64,000 nucleotides of DNA from Ischnura elegans (lineage: Eukaryota > Arthropoda > Insecta > Odonata > Coenagrionidae), in NCBI RefSeq assembly GCF_921293095.1, contig NC_060259.1, positions 3,844,001 through 3,908,000 on the forward strand, in the 5' to 3' direction. Every line of letters begins with the position of its first letter. The first letter of the stretch is position 1. Under the pieces are notes generated by a model. The model was not told where the DNA came from and searched no databases. It saw nothing but the letters and a program-made list of their open reading frames with translations. The position numbers and the translations under genes are program-made. Of the stretch, positions 23,660 to 35,399 are shown one piece after another.

Positions 23660-25820
23660 CATATAGCTGCGGTTGTATTTCTTCCTGGGCGCAAGAGATA
23701 GCTTAAGCCTTTTCGGCAGTCGTTGGCCCTGCATGCGGTTGTGAGGTCGCTACGGAGGTGACAGAGGGTCGGTCAATGTGCCGCGTGACGACGAAAACCA
23801 ATCAGTCTAACCGTAGTAATGGAGTGCTATTGAAGTGGAGTGGTAACGATTGGGTGGAGTAGCATTTTGAGGGATTAGTTTGGTTCCGAATGCATTCAAG
23901 TTTTTGTAGATTACTGTAAAATCAGCTGCGTATTTTCGTTACGGAATTTTACTTTCAGTTGGAGTTCTTTGGAGACTAATTTTAGGAGAGCATCGACGCA
24001 CGTAACAAATAAGTAGCGTCAACTGGAAACCATTTATAGACGCAAAAATGTATTACTTATGAGAAAAGATGTTTATTCATGAGGTATATATTTGTTAATG
24101 AAAATAAAATATTCAACAGCATTGAATAATACCCATAAATATTGGATTTCCTCGAGCCCTACCACGCGCCAGCCTGGCCGCCTCCCGCGTCAGCGCATTG
24201 CATCATTGTAGTTGAATCAATGCTGAGGTCGGGGTAGCAAATAGTAGCAAAATTTACTGCTGAGTTGGTTATACTATCTTTTGTCGCTTTGTATTCATGC
24301 AAAATACTACGGAACGGAACGTGACGCTCTAAACGATATTCTATATCTTATTTGAAAATACAGGTAAAGAATGCTAAAAGTTTAAAAATATTTATAATAG
24401 TATAAGTGGTAAAACTCGATTGAAATATATTTTTCAGTATGCGCTAATGTTTATATTTGTAAATAAAAATGGTCTGTGGGTAAATATATTGTGTTAAGTT
24501 TGTCCTCTACGAAGCTGGACATCTTCGAAATCACCCGGTGTCACCCAACTGTCGTTTTTGCGCTCAATGCTCCACTGGTCCCTGTAGCCCCTCTGATTCA
24601 CGAAAATTTCAAATAAGTGGCGTAATTTGTAGACCATATCTTGTAGAATTCAAAAATTCCTTGCAAAAATTCAAATTAATAATGACTTTTGGTCAGCTTT
24701 TTTCGTCTTTGGGACCACGTCGCGTGCGTCGGGGGTTTTGGTTTTTGAGCAGCTTCATCCCGTGCTCAATTTGTGGCTCAGTCAGCAGTCGTGGAGACTT
24801 CTCAGGAAGGGCGGGATCAACGCAGCTTTGCCGTTAGAAAGCCTAGTCGCGTCCTCGCCGTTTCAACTTCAAGGTATAATGTGCGAGGGACAGTTTCAGT
24901 GTGAAAGGGTGGAGAACATATGAGAGAATTATTTGAGATTTGTAGCTGAATTTTAATAAATGCTGGTACAAAACACATGTACTTTTATAAAACACCAATT
25001 TCTTTCCTTTTCATACCATTATTAAGGTACAATTTTCATTAAAATTCACCAACATGAAAATAGGCTTTCCGTTACTATATTTTTCAGAACTCTATTTTCA
25101 GCTCCACTTGTTTACATAGGTTCTGATGGTGATATTTGCCAAAGCAAAGAAGAAATGTTCATTAGTTCTAGATTACAAGTCGGTGTGATAAAATGGATAT
25201 AATGCTCTTTATACCTTCAGAATTGTGAAAAATATCAGATTTAGGCTCGTTAATGTTCTAATTTTTCAGTTATTCACTGAATATTGATAAAATTGAAATC
25301 AAATTACGTCCTTTGCATGAAAAGGGGGCAGCGGTTGGCTCGAATGCCAAACGAATGGAAATTGACTTAAAAATTACAGGGATTGAATTATTTTCATTCT
25401 CCATGCCCTTACTTAGCTTTTTGGTCATAGAATAATCATAAGATGGATGTGCGTTACGTTTAAAGTTATGTGGACGTCTTCCACAAATTATTGACACCGG
25501 AATCTTACGAATATAGTTCAACATAACGGCCGTCTCCTCTTCGAATGCTTTATTTTCTGTTTTCTTTCCTACTATCCCACTTCGTTGCTGCTTTGCCTTC
25601 TTCTTTTTCTAACCAGCTTTTAGCCAACTTGCGTTCACTCACGCGTAAACTACCGCCAACCATGGTCGGAAAACGGAGCTCAGAATCCCAACCACGGTTA
25701 ACGGTAACTTGCGTTCATACCTCGTTTTGTAACCATGGTCGGGGCAAACCGGCGTAAAAAGAACGTAGTGTGAACGGGGCAAAAGGAAGAAGAAAATAAT
25801 TTAAAGCTAAAAAGAAGAAA
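23660..25820. other. Unassigned sequence
   Basis: Frames up to 99 codons (24538-24837) lack motifs. Around 25610-25770 there are two CCATGGTCGG motifs (AACCATGGTCGG) and GC-rich flanks, which may be a small element, but I could not define its ends. Confidence 0.4.
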
Positions 25821-25825
25821 ATAAT

Positions 25826-26632
25826 ATTATAAATTAAAAACTTAAAAAGCAACGTTTTTCTCGCCAACTAAAAAGATGAAAATAAATTTCTCTGTCCATA
25901 TCTGAGTCTCGATATGAATTTTTATTCAAATGGTGACATATTTTATGACAATCATTACGACCAAAACGAAAAACATTGGGCGCAAATAGCATTACATTTA
26001 TTATTTGGAATAGGTGAGATTGCTCTTAAAAATTCCTACTAAACTGCGGTTTGATATGCCAACCATATTCTTATCTAAAATCAACACATTCGCATAGTTG
26101 AAGGCTTCAATGATCTTAGAGAACTAAAACATAATGAAATATGCTCAGATTTTAAATCTTCATGCATTGCGTGTCAGGTAATAACGCATGCATAATTGCT
26201 GAATACTTAAACATTAACAGATGACTTCTTGAATATTAACATTAATCAATCAACTCATTAGGTGCATTCAGATGTTTAGTACCGAGCATTACCTTCTCAT
26301 TCGATATAAACTGAATTTTAAATAACCTTAATAATAGGGAATAGTATCAATTAGCAGCAGATACTATCAATTTACATAACGATGGAAAACCCAACTGTAA
26401 ATGATAATAATCCAAATTAATATTTATTGCAAACACTAAATGTAACGTTACATGCCCCCAACGTTTTTCGTTTTGGTCGTAATGATTGTTATAAAGTATG
26501 TCACCATTTGAGTAACAATTTGAATTGTGAATCAGATATATACAGAGAAATTTATTTTCTTCTTTTTAGTTGGCGAAAAAAACCAATTGTTTTTAATTTT
26601 TTAATTTATATTATTATTATCCGTCAAACTTA
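25826..26632. mobile_element. Element with about 200-bp terminal inverted repeats
   Basis: The left arm (about 25826-26020) and right arm (about 26425-26632) are inverted copies. Shared blocks include GCCAACTAAAAAGA, AAATAAATTTCTCTGT, CAAATGGTGACATA, CAATCATTACGACCAAAACG and ACATTTA, in mirrored order. Similarity ends at TATAAATTAAAAA on both outer sides. The 400-bp centre is noncoding. The layout is that of a long-TIR MITE or foldback element. No clear target duplication could be picked by eye. Confidence 0.8.
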
Positions 26633-26639
26633 TCTAATT

Positions 26640-28489
26640 TTGAACATTCATCTCACTCTCCAAAAAAAAAGCCTACACGTAATGACTAATTCATTTACTT
26701 TGTTCTCCATCTCGCAAAAGGGTTGAGCTATCTGGATTATGCATTGGGGATTATGCTAAGGGAGAAGGTAATGACATTGAATGGCGTAAGGAAAGTAGAG
26801 GCATATGTGCTTTTCATTCCTTTTGTGGATGGTGGAAGAATATTTGGTAGAAGCCGATAACATGCCGGGAAAATCTAGGAGAGAATGCGATGGAGCGCGG
26901 TTGTGGAGCGTTCAGCGGATAATCGAATGCTCCAGCGTTCAATTCCCGATTAATGAAGCCTCTCCATGCGAAGTGGCTTCCGGAATTTGCGACGCTCCTG
27001 CGTCTGGTGCGGGCTGACTTCTTCCCCCTCCACAAATCAACCTTCGGGATGACACACGGAATGGTTGATTATTCCGAAGGATTTCGCGTTTTGGTCCTCA
27101 TTGGGCAATATTCGGTGAAACATGTGCCATAATTGGGCACGTTCTCAATCCCTCCGGGTCTTAATCTCTCCGAGACTTAATCCCTCCGAGACTTCATCAC
27201 GAGGAGACGATTCGTGAGTCCCAATCTCGCGAAGCGCTCGAGTCCGTCGCGCCAGCTTGATTCTCGCATCTAGTGAAGTCCTCCTCAATTTATACTGAAT
27301 TTATCAACGGTGTCGGCCTCTTTATGCCATGTGTGAACTTCCATTACTCTCCGCCACCACCTCTCCAATTGTAAGGTGAAACGTCAGAGTGAAACCTGTT
27401 TCCCCTCTTCTGCCTTCACCTCCCCTCTCACGCCTGCTTCGAGCGCGGTGACTCTGCTGTAAGCCGGCCGGCTCGCTCTCTCTACTTCGGCCACTGAATA
27501 AGGAAGGATCTCTTCGTGCCCGGCATCTTTCCCAACCTCAAGACTACAAATAACCTCAGGCAACTCGGTATTATATGTATTGTGTACCTATAGCTTACTT
27601 TGCATATTAAAGGTATTTATACTGTTGGAAATCAACCCTATTGTTTTGATATTTTTCACTCCTAACCGCCTATTTCTCGTCAATTCATTTCTCGTGTGTG
27701 CGTTGCAAACAGCCGCAATAGCCACAGAGAGTGCGATTAGGATCCCCAGCAGCTCCACATGCAATAAGACACTTGAAGCAATGAAATTAAAAAGTCGTAC
27801 ACCTTGTCTGTTTTGGACGAATGGCCATGATTTTTTTCATGACCCCTCGATTTTTGCATTATTTGTTGATACAAGTTTTACCTCTATCAGCTGAAGTGTT
27901 TATTTATGCTATACTTCCTAATTAAACATCACCATGTGTCCCTGAGTCGGGTAAAATATCCTTTTGTGGTCAGACAAATTAGCATATCCTTTTTTGCTTC
28001 CAGTACTCATCATTATTTAGAATTACACTCATTCAAAGCTTTTTACTGAGATTTAAAGAATATAAATAAACAATTTATGGGCTAGGTATGTTATTTCAGT
28101 TAATGGCGATTGCGTGAGGGGATATATCCGAAGGATATTATAAAGTTAATTGCGATGAGGTTATGCCAGTGTGTTGGTAATTTGAACCCAAAGAAACTCG
28201 GTGGGAAACTCGGCTGAGGAGTTATAACCTCTTAAAAATCCTCATTCTCCTCCCGGAGTTAACCTTCTGAGCCTGATTAGACTTTGGCCGCAAACCTTTC
28301 CCAGCCGTGAACACACAGTGTGCGCAGTGACATTGATTTCGATTTCGTCTATGAGTTGTCTTGCTAGAATTAGATGTAGGTCGAATTCCCTCTTGGAGTA
28401 ATAATGGATCAAAGTAGTTATTTGAAGTCGTGCTATTCAGAATTAATACAAAAGAATAACGCCCGTATGATCGTTTTAACATGTACAGT
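26640..28489. other. Unassigned sequence with a short imperfect repeat
   Basis: Near 27150-27200 the phrase TCTCCGAGACTTAATCCC recurs with small changes about every 16-18 bp. Otherwise no genes, ends or RNA features are recognisable. Confidence 0.4.
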
Positions 28490-31365
28490 GCAACTCGTTC
28501 AAGGGCCGTCCCTTGTTCTTCTTCCCTTCCACTTGCCCTTCATCGATTTTTCTAATCAAGCCATCCTCCCTCAAAATGTGGCCCGTCTCCTCCTTAAACT
28601 TTTCAGAAGACTTCTCTTGTCACTCACTCTTCTTTGTAATTCCTCATTGCATACAAGGTCAAGCCATTTTATCTTCATCGTAATTCGGTAGCACCACATT
28701 TCGAATGCTTCCACTCTCCGCTGTGTCTGTCATCGTCCAAGCCTCGTTCCCTTAGAGAAACATGCTCCGTAAGTAGCATCTGATGAATTTTTTCCTTACT
28801 TCTATGCTTGCATTTGCAGCTGAAAGTAGGTTCTTCTTTTTATAGAAATCCCTCTTCGCCTGCTCTATTCTACTGACTATTTCTTGCTTCGTCCATCGTT
28901 GCTAATTCGGCTTCCTAGGTATAAAAACTCTTATACGTTTTCAAGCTTCTGTTTTCCTAGCTATTTTTTTACCCAAGCCTCCTCCTTTTTTCTACATGCT
29001 AATATCTTAGTCTTCTTATTTTTTTCATTTCAGCTGGTATCTGGCCATTGCCCTTTCCGTATCCGTCAAAGTCTTCTTCAAATCCTTCTCAGTCTCAGCT
29101 ATGATTGCTATGCCGTCAGCAAATCGCAGCATACTAATTTTTTCTCCGTGGATACTGACACTCAAAGCTTTTTCCTTGATTTCATTGATGGCTTTATCAA
29201 TGTGAACATTAAAAATTACGGGCTACACCCATGCCTCACTCCTCTCCCTATTTATGTTTCTGCACACTTGGCTCCTCATTTTGCCCACTGGGTTTTTTAT
29301 CGAATGTACACCATTCAGGGGTCATTCAGAAATTTCCAGAACCGTCATTCAGAATTCGAAGCATTTAATGTCATTCCGTGTAATAAAATACTTTCTCCTT
29401 GATTGCAAATGCTATGAAAGTCGGTTTTTTCTTCTCCGTTCTCTTCTCTATGAGCAGCCAAAAATGCTACTCTTGTGCCGTTGCTTTTCCTAGATCCGAA
29501 TTGGTCCTCATCGAGGAATTTTTCAGCTCTTCGTTCTATCCTCCTGTGGATTCTCGTCAGTACCTTCGAAGCATGTGTCGTCAGGGTTATGGTGCTAAAG
29601 TCTTAGCACTTCTCTGCTCTCTTCTTTTTGGGTATAGGAGTGTCGCTATTCTTCTCGAAGTCACTAGGTAAATCTCATGTTGAGTACATATGGCATATAG
29701 TTTTGTACAGTTGACTTAAAGCCTTCTCTCTTGCATTTTTGATTATCTCTGCTGGAATATCGTCTTTTCCAGGAGCCTTATTATTTCTTAGATTTCTTAA
29801 TGCAGGTCAAATTCCGATCTTAAGATGATGGCTCCCATGTCATCCTTTTCTATTTCACTTCACTCTTCGATAATTTTTAGCTGAGTTTGCTTCCGTTGTA
29901 TAACTCCTCCAGGTATTCTTTTCATGTATTCTCTTTGCTTCGTTTTTAATCGAAAATTTTCCTTCCTTTTCCCGTGTTGTATTACATCTTGTGCTCTGTT
30001 CTTCGAAATGGCTCCTCACTATTCTATAGGCTAATTCCACTTTCCCTAATATGAGGTTAGTTTGCACATCCTCGCATAGGATTATCATCCACGCTTCTCT
30101 AGCTTTCCTCGCTTAACGACAAATATCGTTCCGTATCCTCTTGTACAAGCGTGTCCTTCCTCATTTTTCACATTCATTCTTATACTTTCTCCGTTCTTCA
30201 ATGAGGTCTAGGACTTTGTCCGTGTTCCATGCCCTTTTCTTACTAATTTTTCATCTCTCTAGATCTTCTTTGGCTGCCTCCTGAAGCCTAATTTTGGTAT
30301 TTTTCTAGCTAATTTCCACTGATTTCTCAGTCTAATCTAATCCTATCTTACTCTCCACTACCTTTTAAAATGCATGTTGATTTTTTGGGTTTTCAATTTC
30401 TCTACTTGCCATGATTGCTCCTCTGATTTCTTTAATGTCTTGAATTTCAGATGGTATATCAGTAATACTGAATTATTATTACGGTCGATATCTGCTGTCG
30501 GGTAGCTTTTGCAGTCCTTAATCTGATTCCTAAACCTCTGCTTCACTAAAATATAGTATAATTGAAATCTTCTTTTTTCGCCGGTATTTTCCATGTATAT
30601 CTTCTTCAAATGCGATTCTTGAACAGTGTGTTGACAACCACGAATTTGTATTCTGTGCATAATTCCAGGAGCATTTTTTCTCTTTCATTTCGTTTCCCTA
30701 ATCCATATTTTCCAGTTATTCTTCCATCCTGGCCTTCGCCGACGACAGCGTCCCATTCACCTAAAACAAAAAATAATTTCTTCACCTCTTACCTGTTTGA
30801 TTACTTCCGTGTTATCTTCGTAGACGTCTTCAACTTATTCTTCATCGTAGTCTGTCGGAGGTTTATAAACCTTTGCCATTACGGTATATACCGGATTTTC
30901 CTCAAACTTTACCATAACTATCCTTTCATTGTACTGAAGGAAGCTTTTCATACGCATTCAAGCGCTCTTCCTGAGCAGCATTACCGTTTTGAGGTCCTGT
31001 GTGTATAAACCTATAGTCTCTACTCCAAAAGTCTCCCTCCTCAGACCACTTCATTTCGTTGAGTCCAAGCATGCCGAGGTTGAAGCTTTGCATTTCCTCC
31101 TTAAGGCATTCTAACCGACCACAGGTCCTAAGCGATCTCACGTTCCATGTTGCTGTCTTCATTACTTTATCACAGTTGACTGATGTACCCTCTCGGTTCG
31201 AGTAGTCCCCGCCCGGAGATCCGAATGGAGGACTGCTTTACCTCTTGAATATTTTACCTGAGAGAATGCCATTATGTCTGATATTTGAAAATTGCAGTAG
31301 CTCCGACTCCTCGGGTTGATGCTGCGGTGGTTTCCCCATGCCTTCCACATCGCTCTACTACAGCC
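28490..31365 (-). pseudogene. RTE-like LINE, near full length but heavily decayed
   Basis: Reading the minus strand from about 31365: a 5' leader; the EN start MKTATWNVRSLRTCGRLECL, MLGLNEMKWS and DYRFIHTG (frame 30926-31162); EN core remnants; LYYILVKQRFRNQIKDC (frame 30358-30660); the linker VELAYRIVRSHF (frame 29855-30088); RT remnants including the FADD region near 29120 (now FADGIA-like); and the C-terminal domain down to about 28500. The domain order equals that of the 11906-15160 copies, so the full layout of the family is visible here. Dozens of indels and stops make it an old relic. Most plus-strand frames here are shadows. Confidence 0.8.
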
Positions 31366-31763
31366 GTTAAAGTAAATATTTCCACGACATTAGTAAAATG
31401 AGTGTCGCTGTACCGACCACCGTGGTCTCCACCTGCACTCGAAGGAAGAAAAGTGATGAGATGGTGATTGGGGTGATGAGAGGCATAATTGTTGGCGGTC
31501 TCCTGTCTCCAAGTAACGTCATCTTCACAGGCTTAATACATCGTTTTTATGGTCTATTTTACCCCTGGAGAGTCCCATACCACCTCGGATGCCGTCGCAT
31601 TTTATCTACGACTATTTATTCGATAAGTAATTTCGCTGATATCGCAGCTGAACCACCATCCGGTGAACTTACTGAAAGGTGGCTGAAAGCTCAGCCGTGA
31701 GGATCTAAAAGAGATGAAATAGGTCTGTATAAAAGGGCTAGCGGACACGAGAGCGGAAATGAG

Positions 31764-31815
31764 AGCTGCGTCAAACCAGTCTTATGATTGTTGACTGATG
31801 ATGTTGATTATCTTT
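31764..31815 (+). repeat. RTE family B 3'-terminal scrap
   Basis: The stretch GAGAGCTGCGTCAAACCAGT followed by CTTATGATTGTTGACTGATGATG matches the last 50 bp of the intact-ended copy at 32282-32338. It is only an end fragment. Confidence 0.65.
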
Positions 31816-31970
31816 CATCGGTCGTTGCTTGTGTATTTACTCGGATAGAATTTTGTCTATAATCACTGGCAATATGTTTCTTTTTCCTGTCATTGTCCTT
31901 TCAAACAGTATACAAAGTGTGAGATCTTTCAAGATGATGGCCATGTTTTTACCTTTATTGCGATGTTATC

Positions 31971-32338
31971 AGAGGCCTTTGAAATGTGGTGCTACAGAAG
32001 AATGATGAAAATCAAATGGATCGACCGAGTTAGTAACGAGGAAGTCCTAAGAAGGGTAGGAGAGAAGAGAAGCCTCATGAAAACCTTAATAAGAAGACGG
32101 AACAACCTTATTGGCCACATCTTGAGACATGATGGCGTGATGAAGACAATCGTCGAAGGACAGGTGGAAGGCAAGAATGGAAAAGGAAGACCTCGAACAA
32201 AATATATGGAACAAGTAAAGAGAGATGTGAAAGAGAAGAAATACGTAGGAGTGAAAAGATTAGCTGATAGGAGAACTGAGTGGAGAGCTGCGTCAAACCA
32301 ATCCTAGGATTGTTGACCAGTGATGATGATGATGATGA
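31971..32338 (+). mobile_element. RTE family B insertion, 5'-truncated, with 12-bp target duplication
   Basis: The insert is 368 bp: the C-terminal domain of the LINE (AFEMWCYRRMMKIKWIDRV through WRAASNQS, an intact frame to a stop near 32307), a short 3' UTR and a (GAT)n tail ending at 32338. The sequence TGCGATGTTATC occurs at 31959-31970 and again at 32339-32350, directly abutting both ends. That is the expected product of target-primed reverse transcription with severe 5' truncation. Its protein is nearly the same as the 13658-14089 copy (HDGV for HDGL, LADRRTEW for LPDGTEW), so both are recent. Confidence 0.92.
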
Positions 32339-32350
32339 TGCGATGTTATC

Positions 32351-33980
32351 GTTTTCCTGGAATCGTGATATTAAATTTTGTTTGTTGGCTATTGACACCC
32401 GAAAAAATGAAGGTTGTGGAGTGAGATTGTGACGTACTTTTTGTGTCTTCAGGTATTTAATTTTTGTGCGTGCGCCCTCAACAAACATGCATGAGTCCAT
32501 GAGGTATATATGACCTCAGTATCAGCGCGTTATAAAATTTATTGCAGCTCCATCCTTCACCAATTATGCATGATTTAGATTGTAGGTATATTTTTTCATC
32601 ATGCGAAAGGGTCTTCACTAATTTTCAACTGGCCTACATCAAATATAGCTTCAGCATAAGTTTTTTTGTGCATAATGGCTGGATTGTTTTTTGCTGTTAG
32701 TCCACTAACAAGCGAGGCATTATCTGAAAATCAACCAGGTTCATCTTGGAGCCTATGTTTTTAAGACCACGGATAGTAAAGAGATGTGGTGATGGTTCAA
32801 TAATTTGCATGGGGTCATTCGACAGGAAATAGCCGAACCGTTGCGTTAATTGAGATGGAAATTCAATTGGCGGCGGCACGGCTTGCATATTCTATGATGG
32901 AGCTCAGGATAGAGTGTATGAAACAAGTGAGGGCAACGACCTTGACCTGGATTATAGGGCATCTGGCGAGTGTGTAGGTCAACTCATCAATGAATGAAAC
33001 TACGTAATCGATTTTGATTGCATCGTTAAGTAAGTGCTGGGATACTGAACGCCCCGAAAATGCGAAATGATTACTGTGGGATTGTGTTCTCTGTTCCATT
33101 CTAAGAACGTGAGTTAGCAAATGGTATTCTTCAGGTACTAAATCATACCATGTGTCAAATTTCTACACCGTTTTGCAGGAAATGAATTAAGTCATTGATG
33201 ACTTCTATTGATGGCGCTCTATCTCTGAATCATCCTTTTCATGCGTTGGAAAAATTGTTGACGATATCAATTTTCTGTGGAAATGTTATCAAGTTGACGT
33301 GCATCCCGACCCCCGTGCTGCTCGGACCAGCAGAGCGTAAGTCGTATTCTTTCTTGCTGTCCTCTTACCTCCTTTAACGCTGCTGAGCCATCTATCTCAC
33401 GTGAAGCGGAGAAGCGATTAAGTCCGTGAAAATGTGAATATTTATTATCTTGATCACAGCTAAGGTGTGTAAGGCTTATAAAAAAAATCGTCATTTGATA
33501 CTTCTATGTGAAATTATGATGATAGTGTTCCATTTCCTTTGTATCCCTTTCTTTCCTTATCTATATATATGGTGCCGGTCCCAACTCCCGGATAAGCTTT
33601 TGCCCACCCCCCTCCGTTCGCTCCGAGGATATTTGGACGAGTGAGGTTAGCCAGCGTGGCGACACACACGTAATTATTTTTCCTGGGTCGGAGGAGTCAC
33701 AGCCTTCGTTCACCACTTCCCTCCACCGATCCAGATGTGGGAACCTGGATTTCGAGTGACCAGCGCCGTTTGATTTGCATGAAAATAATAAAATTGAAGG
33801 GTTCTAGAGGGATCGCCGAATAAGGTGACAAATATCCCCCTTAAGTAAAATAAGAGGATGCCAGGCCCATTTCTTTTTAACATATACCAAGTTTAATAAA
33901 TCAAAACATGAGAAAAAGAAATAACCCTCAAAACACAAAATACCCCCTGCTCTGGAATTTACATAATATGTTAAGTCTAA
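32351..33980. other. Unassigned sequence
   Basis: Short frames only, with no motif or repeat structure recognised. Confidence 0.4.
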
Positions 33981-33981
33981 C

Positions 33982-34020
33982 TTAAGTCTACGGTCTGACA
34001 GATTCCCATCCGACTTTATC
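33982..34020 (-). repeat. CR1-like family A scrap
   Basis: CTACGGTCTGACAGATTCCC followed by ATCCGACTTTATCTAA matches the end of ORF2 in family A (compare 50308-50345). It is cut on its right by the Harbinger-like element starting at 34024. Confidence 0.6.
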
Positions 34021-35034
34021 TAAAGCCGATGTCCCACGGTCAAATTTGCATCAAAATATTTGCATCAACATTTTTGGACACAAATTTTGATCCAAATATT
34101 TTGATGCAAGTGGACGGGGGTGTCCCACGATGCATCTCATTTGGACGAAAAACAAACGAAAGACGATATTTATGTAAATAAATTTGGAAGCTTATGGAAG
34201 GTAAGGATTCTGTCTTTTTTTAGCAGGCGAAATTGTCTGAACAGGCCTCTTGAACATTAAAGAGGCGAAAAAAAGAAAACAGAAGGAATGCTGAACCCTT
34301 GGCTGGAAAGGGGGTATGAAAGCGTTGGAATAAGCATGCTAAACATGTTGGAGAAGGAGTTGGTCGCCGATGTTCCCGATGTTATCGATAATAATTGACG
34401 ATAAGTGAGGATAATTTCATGTCCCTTATCATAAGGTTGAGGGCAGAATAAAACGGCAGGATACAAACGTGAGGCAGTTTATTCCCGCGAGGAAAATGTT
34501 ATTAATATATGATGGACATTGTGGTTGAGAAGATGTTATAAATAGTGCTGCAAACGTGCATTTAAATCACGTTTTTTCTCTCCCAATCTAGCAGTTGCTA
34601 ACATGAGGTCCTTATCCTATAATCATAGAGATAGAAACGGGCAGCTGTAGTGTTTCACAGGTTAATCTTCAGTCCATATTAGTTATTTCTCCAGCTGCTC
34701 GCTCGCTCGCATTGTATGCCCTCCAAAAAGCTAACCTGTAGAATTCGGCCTCGATACCTTAAGTAAATCTTTTATTCTTTCCAAAATATCCCTCCTTGTA
34801 TTGCGATTCTAAAGATCGCATCCATCTTATTAAAGGTCAACTCATTATTACGGATTTCCTATTTGAGAGTTTCCATCGCCAATCGAGAATAATTTTTGCT
34901 CATTTTTACTTTTAGGACCACAACAATATATTCAGTGGTAAGGAAAGAAAGGGATAGGAACATGGAACAGAAAAAGGACGAGGACAATGGTGCTGTGGTA
35001 GATGGAAAAAGCCAGAAACCAAAGGGTAAAAATG

Positions 35035-35107
35035 CGGCCTGACTGGGACTCGAACCCAGAACCTCCTGGTTGCCGGCCAGGTGCTCTACCAGTTGCGCTA
35101 CCAGGAC
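35035..35107 (-). tRNA. tRNA-like sequence, anticodon GGC if read normally (left arm)
   Basis: The minus strand folds into a cloverleaf of 73 nt: acceptor 5' GTCCTGG, A-box TAGCGCAACTGGTAGAG, anticodon arm CCTGG-CCGGCAA-CCAGG, T-arm CTGGGTTCGAGTCCCAG with a consensus B-box, and acceptor 3' TCAGGCC with discriminator G. Six of seven acceptor pairs form. Position 33 is C, not the invariant U, and the sequence sits in a repeat, so it is more likely a SINE-type tRNA-derived promoter than a functional tRNA-Ala. Confidence 0.55.
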
Positions 35108-35326
35108 GCTTAGATTTACCATGATTTCGGCGGGGGTTTATATACAGTAAACTCCCTTTGCTTTGGCCCACAAGAGTATCTTTCCTTTCATCCTTGTGTC
35201 CTCGTCCATTCCTTCTGTTGGTGAGTGGTGAGCTGCCCCAGTGCCATCTATTGGTTACTCTTGTGGGCCAAAGCAAAGGGAGTTTACTGTATATAAACCC
35301 TCGCCGAAATCATGGTAATTCTAAGC

Positions 35327-35399
35327 GTCCTGGTAGCGCAACTGGTAGAGTACCTGGCCGGCAACCAGGAGGTTTTGGGTTCGAGTCCCAGTCAGGCCG
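35327..35399 (+). tRNA. tRNA-like sequence, anticodon GGC if read normally (right arm)
   Basis: This is the mirror copy of the left-arm element. It has A-box TAGCGCAACTGGTAGAG, anticodon arm CCTGG-CCGGCAA-CCAGG and B-box GGTTCGAGTCC. In the T stem one base differs from the left arm (TTTTGGG versus TTCTGGG), and the D-stem partner reads GAGT instead of GAGC. It points away from the loop, so the two tRNA-like promoters diverge from a common centre. Confidence 0.55.

Noticed and set aside
28884..29402. 172-codon plus frame
   Set aside because: Antisense to the decayed RTE copy; the hydrophobic content comes from AT-rich antisense codons.
30562..31008. 148-codon plus frame
   Set aside because: Antisense to the EN domain of the same RTE copy.
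35035..35399. Two genuine tRNA-Ala genes
   Set aside because: The fold is good, but U33 is replaced by C and both lie in a palindrome inside a transposon. I kept them as tRNA-like only.
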